Source of the DNA: Symsagittifera roscoffensis
Lineage: Eukaryota; Xenacoelomorpha; Acoela; Convolutidae
Direction of reading: 5' to 3'
NCBI RefSeq assembly: GCF_963678635.1
Contig: NC_087063.1
Location: 56,738,759-56,798,758 of the forward strand
Length of the DNA stretch: 60,000 nt
Part shown: positions 29,893-39,766 of the stretch, piece after piece
Position numbering within the stretch: the first letter of the stretch is position 1
How the letters are laid out: each line of letters starts with the position of its first letter
Notes under the pieces: model-generated
Seen by the model: the letters and a program-made list of their open reading frames with translations, nothing else
Database searches by the model: none
Told to the model about the DNA's origin: nothing
Program-made: the position numbers and the translations under genes

Positions 29893-30979
29893 TGACACCT
29901 TGGGTGACCCAGTCGTGGAACAGACAGTGAGGAAGCTGATAGATACAGCAGGACGATTGGTCGCCAACAAGAATGCGCCAGGTTCCGGGGTGACTGCACC
30001 CTATGTAACGATCGACGACACGGGCAGAGTACGACTCTCCCAGACCGTGATCAGACAGGGGATAAGTGACGTGACGCCACTCACGGGGAGCTCGAGGGCC
30101 CCAGAGAGAAGAATACAGAAGATGCCAGCAAAGAAAGTGTCTCGCATAATAGACGTGCGAAAGAATAATCAATTGAAATATAATTTCACGGGAGTTCCGG
30201 AGACAGATCCGAGGGCCTGCTTCAATCGAGCGACTTGGAGCCCGGCATTAAACCTGCAGCAACCATCACTCGGGACATCTCATCTGATACTGGGAGACAG
30301 CTTGGTCAGAGTGCTGTCAAATTTGAGGACCTCGTGGGTCACCACGGTGATGGCCTTTGGAGGCGCGACGATAGCTCAGTTATATCGAATGGTGGAACTG
30401 ATGAATCCAGGGAGGATCCCCAATGTGATGATCTTGGTTGGGACGAATGACATCTCCAGAGGTTCAGATGAGCAGGAAGCACTATGGGAGTCAATGATGG
30501 TGTGTTTGTTTACTACCCTCTGGCAGAAATTCAATTGCGCGGTACTGACCGTTTGTACTGTGCCAATGAATACGAGAAGCCTGACAGCATCAGGAAGAAG
30601 GCACAACGAGGGAGTCGTCAGGTGGAATAACATCTTGAGGAACCACGCAAGTCGGAACGCCGGAAGAATGATCCTCATGGACATCGAACATGAGTTGAGA
30701 GCTATGGATCAGGCCAGACTGACCTCGGACGGCATCCACTTCGACAGTATCGAAGGGCAAGCTTGGTTGAATCGAGTCTTCCAAGAGCGGTTGGACGAAC
30801 TAGAAGCGGAACTCTTTGACACAGGAGTGCTGAAGGAAGAAGGAACGGCGAGTGACGCGGTGATTACCACCTTTGTGCCTCCTAGCCTGGAAACACGCTT
30901 GAGTACGGTCCCGGCCGTCACGAACTACAGGCAACAGAGCTCCAGCGAACCAGGTCAAAGGACAGACGTACAGGATTGA
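29828..30979 (+). CDS. SGNH/GDSL-type hydrolase domain in unit 2
   Basis: 383-residue frame whose residues about 150-330 carry all four SGNH blocks in order. Block I is I-L-G-D-S-L (Ser158 nucleophile), block II A-F-G-G-A (Gly179), block III V-G-T-N-D (Asn207), and block V S-D-G-I-H-F-D (Asp301, His304). Spacing fits single-domain esterases. Such enzymes hydrolyse esters of lipids, sugars or acyl groups. Residues 1-150 are a charged linker with an R-R-I-Q-K-M-P-A-K-K basic patch. No signal peptide is seen, so it would act inside the cell. It ends in a TGA at 30977 and the same frame continues. Catalytic residues are intact. Confidence 0.85.
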   Translation: MSQTIETRLLTETNRVTIPDPSDTLGDPVVEQTVRKLIDTAGRLVANKNAPGSGVTAPYVTIDDTGRVRLSQTVIRQGISDVTPLTGSSRAPERRIQKMPAKKVSRIIDVRKNNQLKYNFTGVPETDPRACFNRATWSPALNLQQPSLGTSHLILGDSLVRVLSNLRTSWVTTVMAFGGATIAQLYRMVELMNPGRIPNVMILVGTNDISRGSDEQEALWESMMVCLFTTLWQKFNCAVLTVCTVPMNTRSLTASGRRHNEGVVRWNNILRNHASRNAGRMILMDIEHELRAMDQARLTSDGIHFDSIEGQAWLNRVFQERLDELEAELFDTGVLKEEGTASDAVITTFVPPSLETRLSTVPAVTNYRQQSSSEPGQRTDVQD

Positions 30980-33547
30980 TTGGGAGAAGCGCCGATGAAG
31001 AGGACCATCCATCCTAGGAGAAGAATAGGACCTGTCAACCCAATCGAAGAGACAGCCGGCACGTCTAGATCGGACACTAGATCGGAGACGACAAGTACCA
31101 GTCGAGAGGAGAGACGTCCGGGCAGAGGCTCGTGGATGTGGTCAAGACCCATACCGTCTCCCTGGCATGTATACAAAGACGAGATAATGAAGCTGGATCT
31201 CCAGAGGGTAAGCTTCATCGAAGATGCAAGGAGGATGCTGAATGGAGCGACGCTATCCGTCAGCAGATTGTACTCGATAACCGGCGTAGACTGGTTGATA
31301 GTCGCTAGCATAAATTTCAGCACCACGACGGCCTTGAGATTTGCTGACCTAGAGGGACTGCCCTCTATCAACACGATGGGACCAGTGAACGCCAGACCAT
31401 TGCAAGACGTGAGGTTGAATCATGACGAAGGGAATCGAGAAGAGAGACCTGGAAGATTTCTAGTGACAAGGGCACCGATCGGACAACATGTGAAGATGTT
31501 CAAGCAACTAAGCTCACCCCCTGGTCATGTGAAGGAGAGAATATACCCAAAACTAGTGAATCAAGATGGTGATGCCCAGAGATACGGCGGATTGGTAGCG
31601 ATAAAGAAAGATGAGACCATCTTCGCCGCCTATGACAAAGCAGAAATGAGGAAGGCCAAGATTATGATAGTAGCGAATTCAGAGTTCGTGTAGACCTCCA
31701 AGTGTCTGTTTTGGCCGGACGTCATAATGTTGGCAGCGGTCGACCTGGACCTACTGCAATCGATATCTCTGGCTATAGGGGTACAAAGGCAGACGGACAT
31801 GAACCCAATTACGATCGTGTTCGCTGGCATCAATGACCATCTACACAGTAGAGGTTTTCTGAGCAGACTCAGAGATCCTACAACGGCAGAGAACGCTGTG
31901 TGGCCAGCGATAAAAGATATCCTTGAGTCGATGGGTGAAGTGGTGGATGCGACGAAGGAGGGGTCATTCACCAAAGTGACACCGAGAATAGTATTCGCGT
32001 TGTCTCCGGTATATGCACATCTCCTGGATGGACTGAAATTTGTGTATGCGATTGTGACCTTGCTTTCGGAAGGAAAATATGATGTGATCATATCAGCCCC
32101 GAGTCGCATGATAGCGATGGAGAACCTTAGGCCACTCAAGGCTGAACTGCCTGCAGTGTGGTCAGATATCTCAAACGCGATGAGAGGATTCAAGGACCAT
32201 GCGTTACACATGTTAATGTTGGACGAGGTGCTGGGGTTGGAACTGTCCAAATTCAGTCGACAGCTCAAACTGAAACCGGGAATAGACGACGACCATCGAG
32301 TGATCGCGGCAATGTCCAACGACTTATGGTTCCGAGCAATGGAAGTGGCAGGTGAAAACACTAGAAGGAAAAATTCACTAGAGACGAGAGCTAATTTGGA
32401 GGCGATGGTTTTGAGAACCAAGCCGGAAGCCAACCAGTGGCTACACCTGAATCCTAGAGTAGCGGCATTGGGTGCAGACGCTTTTGAGCAAGGCCCCGTG
32501 ATGATAACAAAGATACATGCCTACTTGTTGAAGGAGGTGAACCTGGCGGAAAATGCCGGGGAAAAGACCGCTGAATTTGTGAACAGAATATGTCAGATTA
32601 CTCTGGAAACCTTCTGGGACCAGGAAGTGAAGGGACAGGAGGGCTTTGAATGGACAGACAGCATGCTGGAAGGGTTGGGAGCCGGATGGACCGCGTCTTT
32701 CTTGGCAAAAGTTTACCCGAAAGTCTCGCATTACTTGATAAAAGAATTCCTCCAAGCAGTAGTGGAAGTGTCGATAGTGGAACTAATAGCCTTGTTCGTG
32801 ACTTTTGGAGCAGAGAGTTTCGTGAAAGGACCGGCGATACTGCTCACCGAAGGAATTCAGAACCTGCGGGTAGATGGACTTCTGACATTGATTGCAATTA
32901 CCCACGGAAACTTGGGAGGACTGATGAAACTGACACGTTGTCCAGAGCAGATGAGAGAGAGATTGAGGAACTTAGATATGAAGAAGTCCACGGACTCGTG
33001 GAATAAGATAAGAGACCTGAGACATACTCTTATCCAGTATCTCTTACAACAAAATCGCTTTGGAACGGGAGAAGACGAGACGATTGAAAGAGAGGAAGAT
33101 GTTAGACGACATCTTGGAGATATGCCTCTGTTAACTGATCTGAGCTTGGCTATGAGAACCGACCCCTTAGCGCTGATCAAAGGAGTCACGGAGTTTGTGA
33201 CGGTGATCTATGGACCAGCAGTCACGTTTGCGTTCCCTGACGTGAAGGTGGAGGCATATAGGAGATCGGTGCTGCACCTGAACCTCATATCAGCAGTGGC
33301 CGGTAGTACACTGAACTGGTGTGAGCAGCACACATTGCGGGAGCTCATGAGTGAAGATCTGTTGTTTACGAAAATATTGGAGCCAGAGATGACAGTCATC
33401 AATTTTGACGATCACTTCCGTGATCGCAAGGGAGAAGTAGAAAGAGGACACATCGAAGTGTTTCCGAAGCTTTGGAATCTGAGACCCTATGATAAAACGA
33501 ATGGTGAAATAACCAGAGTGCCTCGTCTCACTGCAGCATATCATTAA
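30980..33547 (+). CDS. Second, divergent SGNH-like domain plus long helical region
   Basis: In the same frame as the hydrolase. The first 237 residues include a basic Ser/Thr/Arg-rich linker and a folded segment (W-H-V-Y-K-D-E-I-M-K-L-D-L). They end in K-I-M-I-V-A-N-S-E-F-V, which sits where block I of an SGNH fold would be. After a TAG at 31691 the frame continues with I-T-I-V-F-A-G-I-N-D-H (block III-like G-x-N-D) and, about 150 residues later, G-I-D-D-D-H (block V-like D-x-x-H). The Ser-Asn-Asp-His pattern is kept but the context is divergent, so this may be a second SGNH-fold domain. The remaining about 400 residues are mostly helical and unassigned (hydrophobic segment V-E-V-S-I-V-E-L-I-A-L-F-V-T-F-G, not clearly membrane). 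Confidence 0.6.
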
Positions 33548-34324
33548 GGGAGAGAAGATACGAAGGACTGGGGTGATTACAAGAAGCTGCCGGAGGCAAC
33601 CCCTGAATTCCTTCTGACAAGAAGGATGTTGCTCGGAGCAGTCTCCGTGGTACAAACTCCTAGATTGAGAGCAGTCGAAACCAATGAAAGGAGAGTAGGG
33701 AATTTCGTGGGATTGATGGATCCATACTTTATAGGGAGAAATGCCGCCGTGTTACAATACACACGATTTGCATATACGGATCAAGCGACAAGTAGGCGAA
33801 TAAGCAACGCCGCGACTCCCAAGCCTGGGAGATTCGACGAGGAATGGACGGGATTAGGCTTAGCTTCGATGAGGATGAGAGGCAGGACCGAACTGCCTGA
33901 AGCCTCCTTAATCCTGATTAGTGTGAAACCGGAGTTGAAAGTGGGAGGAACACTGCTGGCGAGAACCTTCCTAGCACCCTTCGGCTGCGAGGAAATCAAA
34001 GTGGTCCATGGAGAAGAGGAAGATAGATCGGCCGGTACATTGATCATACCGAGATTTCCGGAAGGAGCCGACAATGATGAACAAGGACCCTCGAGCTCAA
34101 ACAAGGATATGTCAGAAGGAGATGACGGACAGGGAGGAAGCCGTCAAACCGAAGAACCCATGCAACAAGATGCAGATCAAGCTGGTGGGGAAGACGACAG
34201 GGCATCGACAGGAGGAACATCCAGCCTGGATTTCAATATCTTCAGTGATCTTGAGAACAATGCAGATACGTTGGAGACGACTGAGCCAGCGGATGAAGGC
34301 ATCTCGACCCTGGAGCCTCCGTAA
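33548..34324 (+). CDS. Unit 2 segment with acidic tail, unknown
   Basis: The same frame continues after the TAA at 33545. It gives about 150 residues of folded-looking protein (V-G-N-F-V-G-L-M-D-P-Y-F-I-G, then E-A-S-L-I-L-I-S-V-K-P-E-L-K-V-G, F-L-A-P-F-G-C-E-E-I-K-V-V). It ends in an acidic low-complexity tail of about 90 residues (D-D-G-Q-G-G-S-R-Q-T-E-E). Such tails often separate mature proteins in a polyprotein. No domain is recognised. The TAA at 34322 is again followed by open sequence in the same frame. Confidence 0.55.
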   Translation, partial: GREDTKDWGDYKKLPEATPEFLLTRRMLLGAVSVVQTPRLRAVETNERRVGNFVGLMDPYFIGRNAAVLQYTRFAYTDQATSRRISNAATPKPGRFDEEWTGLGLASMRMRGRTELPEASLILISVKPELKVGGTLLARTFLAPFGCEEIKVVHGEEEDRSAGTLIIPRFPEGADNDEQGPSSSNKDMSEGDDGQGGSRQTEEPMQQDADQAGGEDDRASTGGTSSLDFNIFSDLENNADTLETTEPADEGISTLEPP

Positions 34325-35350
34325 GCCTTTATGGAAATGAAACGGAATTTGCCGGAGAGCAGCTCTCCTGGCAATTCAAGAAATAACGACTAGAGAATCC
34401 TCATGGAATCACCTAGGAGGAGAAGAATAGAGGCCTCAGCCAGAGTACCTTTCTTGGGAACGCTGCCCGAAGAAGAATGGGAAGTACATCACCGAGACCA
34501 CGAGAGTTGGACGGGATGCAAATTGGACAGAGTGGCGTTCATGGAAGAAGTCTGGACAGTGGCTCAGAGCTATAGGACCAGTCCATTCCGAAAACGGGTC
34601 TCAACCAACCCTTGATGAGGGAAGTCCTTGACAAGCTTGATGAGCTCGGCCACTGATGAAAGTGAAGCGAATTCTCCCATCAAGACGACACCGCAGGACG
34701 ATAAAGGAGAGGTGGTGTATCTGTCAAGAACCAGGAGAGGGACGATGCGATCAAAATTGGTGATTGATAAAATCAATGCGATGAAAATGAAGTTAGGCAG
34801 CAGAGTGATGCCGAGGAGAGTCGGAAAGACGAAGGTTGATTCGGAGATTTCGATGAAAGCTGTTAACTCAGCGAAAAGGAAACGAGTCGAGGAGGTCATG
34901 GATTTGGGGCAAGGTGATTATCAACTGCCTGGCACAGATAAAATGTTAACTGATATAGCGATGGTGCCACCCATTCTCATGGCGGGGATAAAGTCAACAG
35001 GTTATAAATGCAAAAGGAGTAACCGCACTCTGACTGGAGCAACCTTGGAAATGGAAATACTCAGCCAATGTGGAGAGAGCACAATGAAAGACTTTAAGCC
35101 ATCTCCCATGAATCACGGAAAGGGAAGTGTCGCAGGACAACTAATACTAGTGGAATATAACCGACTAACAGTGTCGGAGACTGTGTCGATAGACGAACGC
35201 ACCGGTGGATACATGGAGATGTTAGAATACCGAAACTCGGCTAGAGGGTATGTGATGGCCCTGGAAGACGAAAAGGCCATGGAAGTTTATCTGGAAACGA
35301 TGTTGCAAGGCACCACCCTCAAGCAGAAGGCGTACGGGAGTTTAGCGTAG
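34325..35350 (+). CDS. Unit 2 basic segment, unknown
   Basis: Same frame as the preceding parts, interrupted at 34391, 34613 and 34616. The open pieces are 34403-34615 (70 residues, W-E-V-H-H-R-D-H-E-S-W) and 34628-35350 (240 residues). The latter starts Ser/Asp-rich, becomes basic (S-R-V-M-P-R-R-V-G-K-T-K, S-A-K-R-K-R-V-E-E-V, a possible nuclear localisation signal), then looks globular (L-I-L-V-E-Y-N-R-L-T-V-S-E-T-V-S-I-D-E-R). No catalytic motif is seen. Confidence 0.5.
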
Positions 35351-36508
35351 TCTGAGATACAGGCAGAAACGATGGAGCAGTTGGTGAGCATTCCATGGAA
35401 AGCAGTGGTATTAAGGTACTTCGAAGAAGAGATGAGGACTACGCCATGAATACATGCTCTAGTGGCAGTACCTTACGTAAGAACAGAGTTACAACTCAGG
35501 TTCGCCTGGTGCATGATGGGACTGACTCGCGAAGAATATGATTCAGAAGAAAGGAAGAGGTCGAAAGAAGAGAAGATTTTCCTTATGACGAACCTGAGGG
35601 ATCTGATAGTCCAAGAGGGAGCAGCAGTAGCGTGTGCGAAGCGGAGAGACGCTCTCTGTTTCATTCGATTCCTGATAGAGCAGATTTCAGTACCTGCATT
35701 GAACACTTGTGTTAAGATGTTGAGCGAAGGCGATGAGCGAGCGAAAGCCTTATTCTTGCTAGCACTGCTGGATATGCAGCAAAGTAAACCGATGAGGGTG
35801 AACATGAAAGAACCCGAGGAATTAGAACCCCTGAGAAAAATAGACGAAATCAGGAGATTCTCAAACAAGGAGCTGAGACTCGCTAAAAAATCTATGGGGG
35901 CACTGCCGAAATCCAGTGAATACTGTGGACTGATCAAGAAGAAATCGTATAGCTACGTATCCGGGATCATAGGGATAGCGTACAACCCTTTCCTGAGTGA
36001 AGACATACGCGATTGCTTCTTCGATTACGAGCAGGCGGTGTTGCTAAGATTCTGGACGTCCAGAATTGTAACGATTAAGAGCGTTAACAATCAACAGACC
36101 AAATTGGGACTAGTCTTGGAAAAAAAGGTGACTGCACCTTCCGTACCAAAATCCGACAAAAGAGTGGAATTTGGATTGGGATTCTCAGATGAATTACTGA
36201 GAACGAGCTTGATGGCAGTGTGGGAATTGATGAGGCCATCATGGTGTCCTAGTCCCAACGCTGACTCGATATTACGGGCTACACAAGACGTGCAGAGGGA
36301 ACTGAACGCAGACTGTAACCTGCGTGACCTCAACATCATATATAATGTGATGATAACGGCCTCTAGGAGCAATGGAGAAGATAAAGTGGAGTTGCCTGGC
36401 TGGGGACCAGAAGACTGGGTCAAACCTGGTAGCTGTCTGGCCGAAGTCTGTGGACTGGAGGGTCACGTTTGTGGAGGTCTGGACTGTGTGAAGACCCTGG
36501 AGAAATAA
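35351..36508 (+). CDS. Unit 2 globular segment with Cys/His cluster, unknown
   Basis: After stops at 35348 and 35447 the same frame yields a 348-residue open segment (35462-36508). It is helical at first (R-R-D-A-L-C-F-I-R-F-L-I-E-Q-I, A-K-A-L-F-L-L-A-L-L-D-M-Q), then mixed. It ends with a cluster C-L-A-E-V-C-G-L-E-G-H-V-C-G-G-L-D-C that could bind zinc. I do not recognise the family. It may be another mature product of the proposed polyprotein. Confidence 0.5.
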
Positions 36509-37395
36509 CACAAGCAATTGACGGTATTGTTTGGAAACGTAGTGATGAAAGCAAGAACAGAAACGGAACTGATAGCAGATTGCCATGGATGAACCGAGGT
36601 GAATCTAGTGACCGCACTCGGATTCTACAGCATGTTTAGTTCTTTAGAGTCACTATTGAATCTAGAACAGAAACATGAGATGGTCACAGCCATCAGTGTA
36701 GAAGTATTCTCAGGAGTTCTGCAGACTGAGCAGAAATACATAGGAAAATGGAGGGATGCAATCGAGACAGAAATGAACATCAGGCACAGTGAGACTTATT
36801 GTAGACCATCAGGAGCACGATATTTGGTGGGTTCAACATTGGCTCCAATGTGCAAGAGCAGATACCCTGTACATTTTGTAGCTGTGGACACAAAGAGTAC
36901 GAGAACGATCGTGGATCAAGCCTTCTCAGTGCCGAAGTGTGTGAGACTGGCGAGAAGTCTTACGAGTTGCTATGTAAGATGTTCTCAGCAGTTCCAGAGA
37001 GAACCAAGGAAGAGTTGGAGTCAATACTAGGAAAGAAGTTCATGGGATATGTGAGCGGGAACTTCGGTGACTTTGAGAGACAGAAACAGAGAGGATCAAC
37101 TGTCACAGATTACAATACAGTAGACGAGAATGATGAAGTCCACCGAGTGATGATGGAAGTGGAGCCATTACTGGAAGCTTCGGGAAAACGTAATTGGAGG
37201 AGCATCATGTTGACACATGACGAGTTTCCCTGCCACTGCTTGCTGCAGACCTGGTGGTATCGCAAGCGTAGTAATCTGATGTTGATCTGGGACTCTGGAG
37301 AGCTGCTCTCCATGGAATTACCAGACTCATCACAGCCCATAACAATAGTGATAGTGGGAGTTAGATGGCGATACGATGGCTGGAAGCTCATGTGA
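36509..37395 (+). CDS. Unit 2 segment with C-x2-C-x-C-x-H motif, frame-shifted
   Basis: The same frame runs through stops at 36506 and 36590 to about 36,850. The sense then appears to change to the frame covering 36850-37395. That frame holds I-P-C-T-F-C-S-C-G-H-K-E-Y, a zinc-ribbon-like cluster, with further cysteines 20-40 residues on (V-C-E-T-G, L-L-C-K-M-F). Later comes a W-W-Y-R-K-R segment and a beta-rich end (L-M-L-I-W-D-S-G, I-T-I-V-I-V-G-V). No family is recognised. Confidence 0.5.
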
Positions 37396-37976
37396 GAGAA
37401 AACAATAGAGAGGAGGCACCGACGAGAGAACAGTTGCGAAAATTAGAATGTCTAAAAGATTTAGATCTTTTTGAGACAATGTGCAAAATTCTAAACATTT
37501 CGATGGAAGTGAAAAAGATATGGGCAAGAAAACGATTGATGCCATGGTTCAGAGCTAACATGACTGCATGGTTGTACGAATATGCGAAAAAGCATATGTC
37601 GAAGCACGGCAGGGTGCACAGTGAATATCAGCTGGACGTTGGAGCTGGAGCTTTCAAGCGAGCTCTCGTGACTCATCGGAATGCAGTGACCACCGCTGTG
37701 AAAAGAATTCCCAGGACGAGTGAACGTAGTGGAAAGGAGAAGGCAGAGATGTTAAAGGAAGATTAGGAGAAAAACGTGACGTTGTGTCTCCACAACAGCT
37801 TCTGCAGGAACAGAGAATCTAACGTGGATCCCCTACCTTGTTGCAAACAGAGGGTAGAAGAGCAGAAGTGTTGGAGGACGGCTTCCAGCAGCGTCAGGAT
37901 AGCTAACAACGTGTTGCAGGATACGGAAACTGAGAGTGCAGAGTCAGTATCACAGGAGGAAGAAATGGAACATTGA
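37365..37976 (+). CDS. C-terminal basic part of unit 2, unknown
   Basis: A 133-residue frame opens at 37365, overlapping the previous one by 31 bp, with ATG in ATTAGATGGCG context. This is either a frameshift or a separate overlapping gene. The product is basic and helical (R-E-Q-L-R-K-L-E-C-L-K-D-L-D-L-F-E, W-F-R-A-N-M-T-A-W-L-Y-E-Y-A-K-K). After a TAG at 37764 the same frame continues to a TGA at 37974 with an acidic end. Coding sense fades after about 38,000. Confidence 0.5.
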
Positions 37977-38798
37977 CGAATGGCCGAAAAACGAGATGCA
38001 AAAAGATATGAAATTTAAAGAATTTAGAAGTTTTAGAACTTCTAAACGACGAAAGAAGAAGAGAACAAAGGAGTGATAAAGAAAAAATTAAAACTCAGAA
38101 TTGTTTTATGTGTGTGAAAAAACTAAAGTGAGAAACCAAGCAACCAAGTTGTAATTGAAAACTGAAACATTTAGTTGAGTTTTGAAATTGTTGCATTTAT
38201 AAATTTGCATTTTGATTTTAGTTGAGTGGCTTTAGAGACACTTACTTACTATTTATTTAGGAAGGCTTAAGTAAAGGAGTATATTTAAATATTCCAGCCT
38301 ACATGACTGTTTTTAATCAGCTAGGAGAACTGATCACTTTGTGGTGACATGAAAGGCTTGGGTAATCTCTCGAAGAGGGAGATTGTTTCATTGTTCTTTC
38401 TAACCACAGAGTTTCTTAGTTTTGATATTCAGGACAAAAACAAGCAAGATTTCCGAAAGGAAAAATCATAGTAATATAATTTAAGCTTGTTGGTTGGCAG
38501 GACTGTCCTGCAAACCAACACCTTTTAAATCTAAGAGAAAAAGTTTTTAATCGGGTAATTGACATTGGAAGTCGGAAAATATGTTTTATCTTAGGTCATA
38601 ATCTCAATGTGCAGATTAATGAAAGAATTTGAAGGCTATAGTGATGTGGTATGATGCCATTTATTTTCTGCAGTGAGACGATGTGACGTGGATAAAAATA
38701 ATTTCGTGCATTTTGTAAATTCTGTTCGATGACACTGTACCTATTTTAAGAACATTGCGTGATTCAATGAGGACATTGACCGGACTGTCCGTAGAGTA
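37977..38798 (+). other. 3' untranslated region before the 3' LTR
   Basis: About 820 bp, AT-rich, no gene. It contains a strong hairpin at 38488-38520. No polypurine tract is seen directly before the 3' LTR (the last bases are CTGTCCGTAGAGTA), which is unusual. Confidence 0.55.
38488..38520 (+). other. 33-nt RNA hairpin in the 3' untranslated region
   Basis: TGTTGGTTGGCAGGA, loop CTG, then TCCTGCAAACCAACA: 15-bp arms with one mismatch. No T-run follows. It could be an RNA export, stability or packaging element. Confidence 0.7.
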
Positions 38799-39724
38799 TG
38801 TGACATTCGACCAGAATGGACAAAATGCAATCTCTGCAGCTTAGGAGTTTTTAGCAGCGAACCTTCCGAATTGGCGATTTAGAAGGAATAAGAACGTTAT
38901 TCGAACGATTGGAAAAATCGTGAAGGCTGAAGGATTCGGAAATTCCTAAATTTTAAATTTTTGAAGTGATGACGTAACAATTCTCAGAAACGTCAAAAAC
39001 GGCCATTTTGGCAGAAAAGGCTAAAAAGCAACACAACAACGATAGTTGCGCTGACGATAACAACGGAAATCGTGATTGAAAAACAACAGCAGATTGCAGG
39101 AATAGCAGAGACCGTTCCGAGTTGCAACTATTGTGTCGCTACAATAGTCGCAAGGCCGTTGCGAACAACGGTGAAGGGTGGGAAACCAGCCTTCCGGGTT
39201 ACAGAGAAATCAAGCTTAACGTGCTTGATTCAGTGGATTCGAGAACCCGGAGGGGTTTCGGGACTGAAATTTTTATCATCTTATATAAACATTTAGCTTC
39301 CCTGTCATGTCTTGATTTGAATTTAATTAACATCTGAATTCATTTTGCTGGGATGAGAAGCTAGGAGTTGGGGGAAAGGGTTGATCCATCTTCGATGGAG
39401 ATGATGATTTTATCTACTGAACAAAAACAATAATAATTCAATAAGTAGTAGTAGCCCTGTTTTTAGGAGTGACCTCGTGGTCTGGGGATACTGAGACCCA
39501 GCCATGAGCTCACTATTTCTGCATGTAATTAAGTTAATTTGAGTGTTTTGACCGAAGCCGAAAGCAGTAACGTTTTTTGTCGACCCGATGTTAGAAAGAC
39601 CACCGAAAGTACTGGCTTGGTAGAGACGGTGAAAAGCATGTAAAGTTCTGTTAAGACGTTAGCCAGTCGTCTTAGGACTTAGTTTTACTTTCCGTCGATA
39701 TGTATCTTCCGGGCGAATGTTACA
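38799..39724 (+). repeat. 3' LTR of the giant element
   Basis: 926 bp, same ends as the 5' copy, with about 17 substitutions and no indel. It carries the TATA-like box at 39282-39288. Confidence 0.93.
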
Positions 39725-39766
39725 AATATCAAAAATGACTTAATTTAAGAGTTTCCGTCTCAGTTA

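Larger units (their letters stand above)
15213..39724 (+). mobile_element. Giant (24.5 kb) Ty3/gypsy-type LTR retroelement with a second long coding region
   Basis: Two 926-bp direct repeats starting TGTGACATTCG and ending CGAATGTTACA bound 22.7 kb of internal sequence. Inside, in order, are a 3-kb leader with GGAGGGGT repeats, Gag, protease, RT-RNase H, integrase with GPY/F module, a macrodomain-like segment, a 0.4-kb spacer and about 8.9 kb of further coding sequence with two SGNH-type domains. Domain order PR-RT-RH-IN places it in Ty3/gypsy. AAAT lies at both outer edges if the last A of the LTR is shared, a possible 4-bp target duplication. By hand I count 17 differences between LTRs (about 1.8%), so the insertion is fairly young. 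Coding frames carry about 20 in-frame stops and several frameshifts, so this copy is defective. Confidence 0.9.

Noticed and set aside
31630-32433. 267-residue minus-strand frame opposite unit 2
   Set aside because: Lies opposite the 606-residue coding frame, Ser/Leu/Ile-rich with no motifs; a shadow.
29071-37976. Unit 2 as a retroviral envelope gene
   Set aside because: No signal peptide, no furin-like site with fusion peptide, no clear membrane anchor. Hydrolase motifs point elsewhere.
19132-37976. Genetic code with reassigned stop codons
   Set aside because: All three stop codons interrupt the frames and frameshifts occur as well. Host exons nearby need ordinary stops. Decay explains it better.
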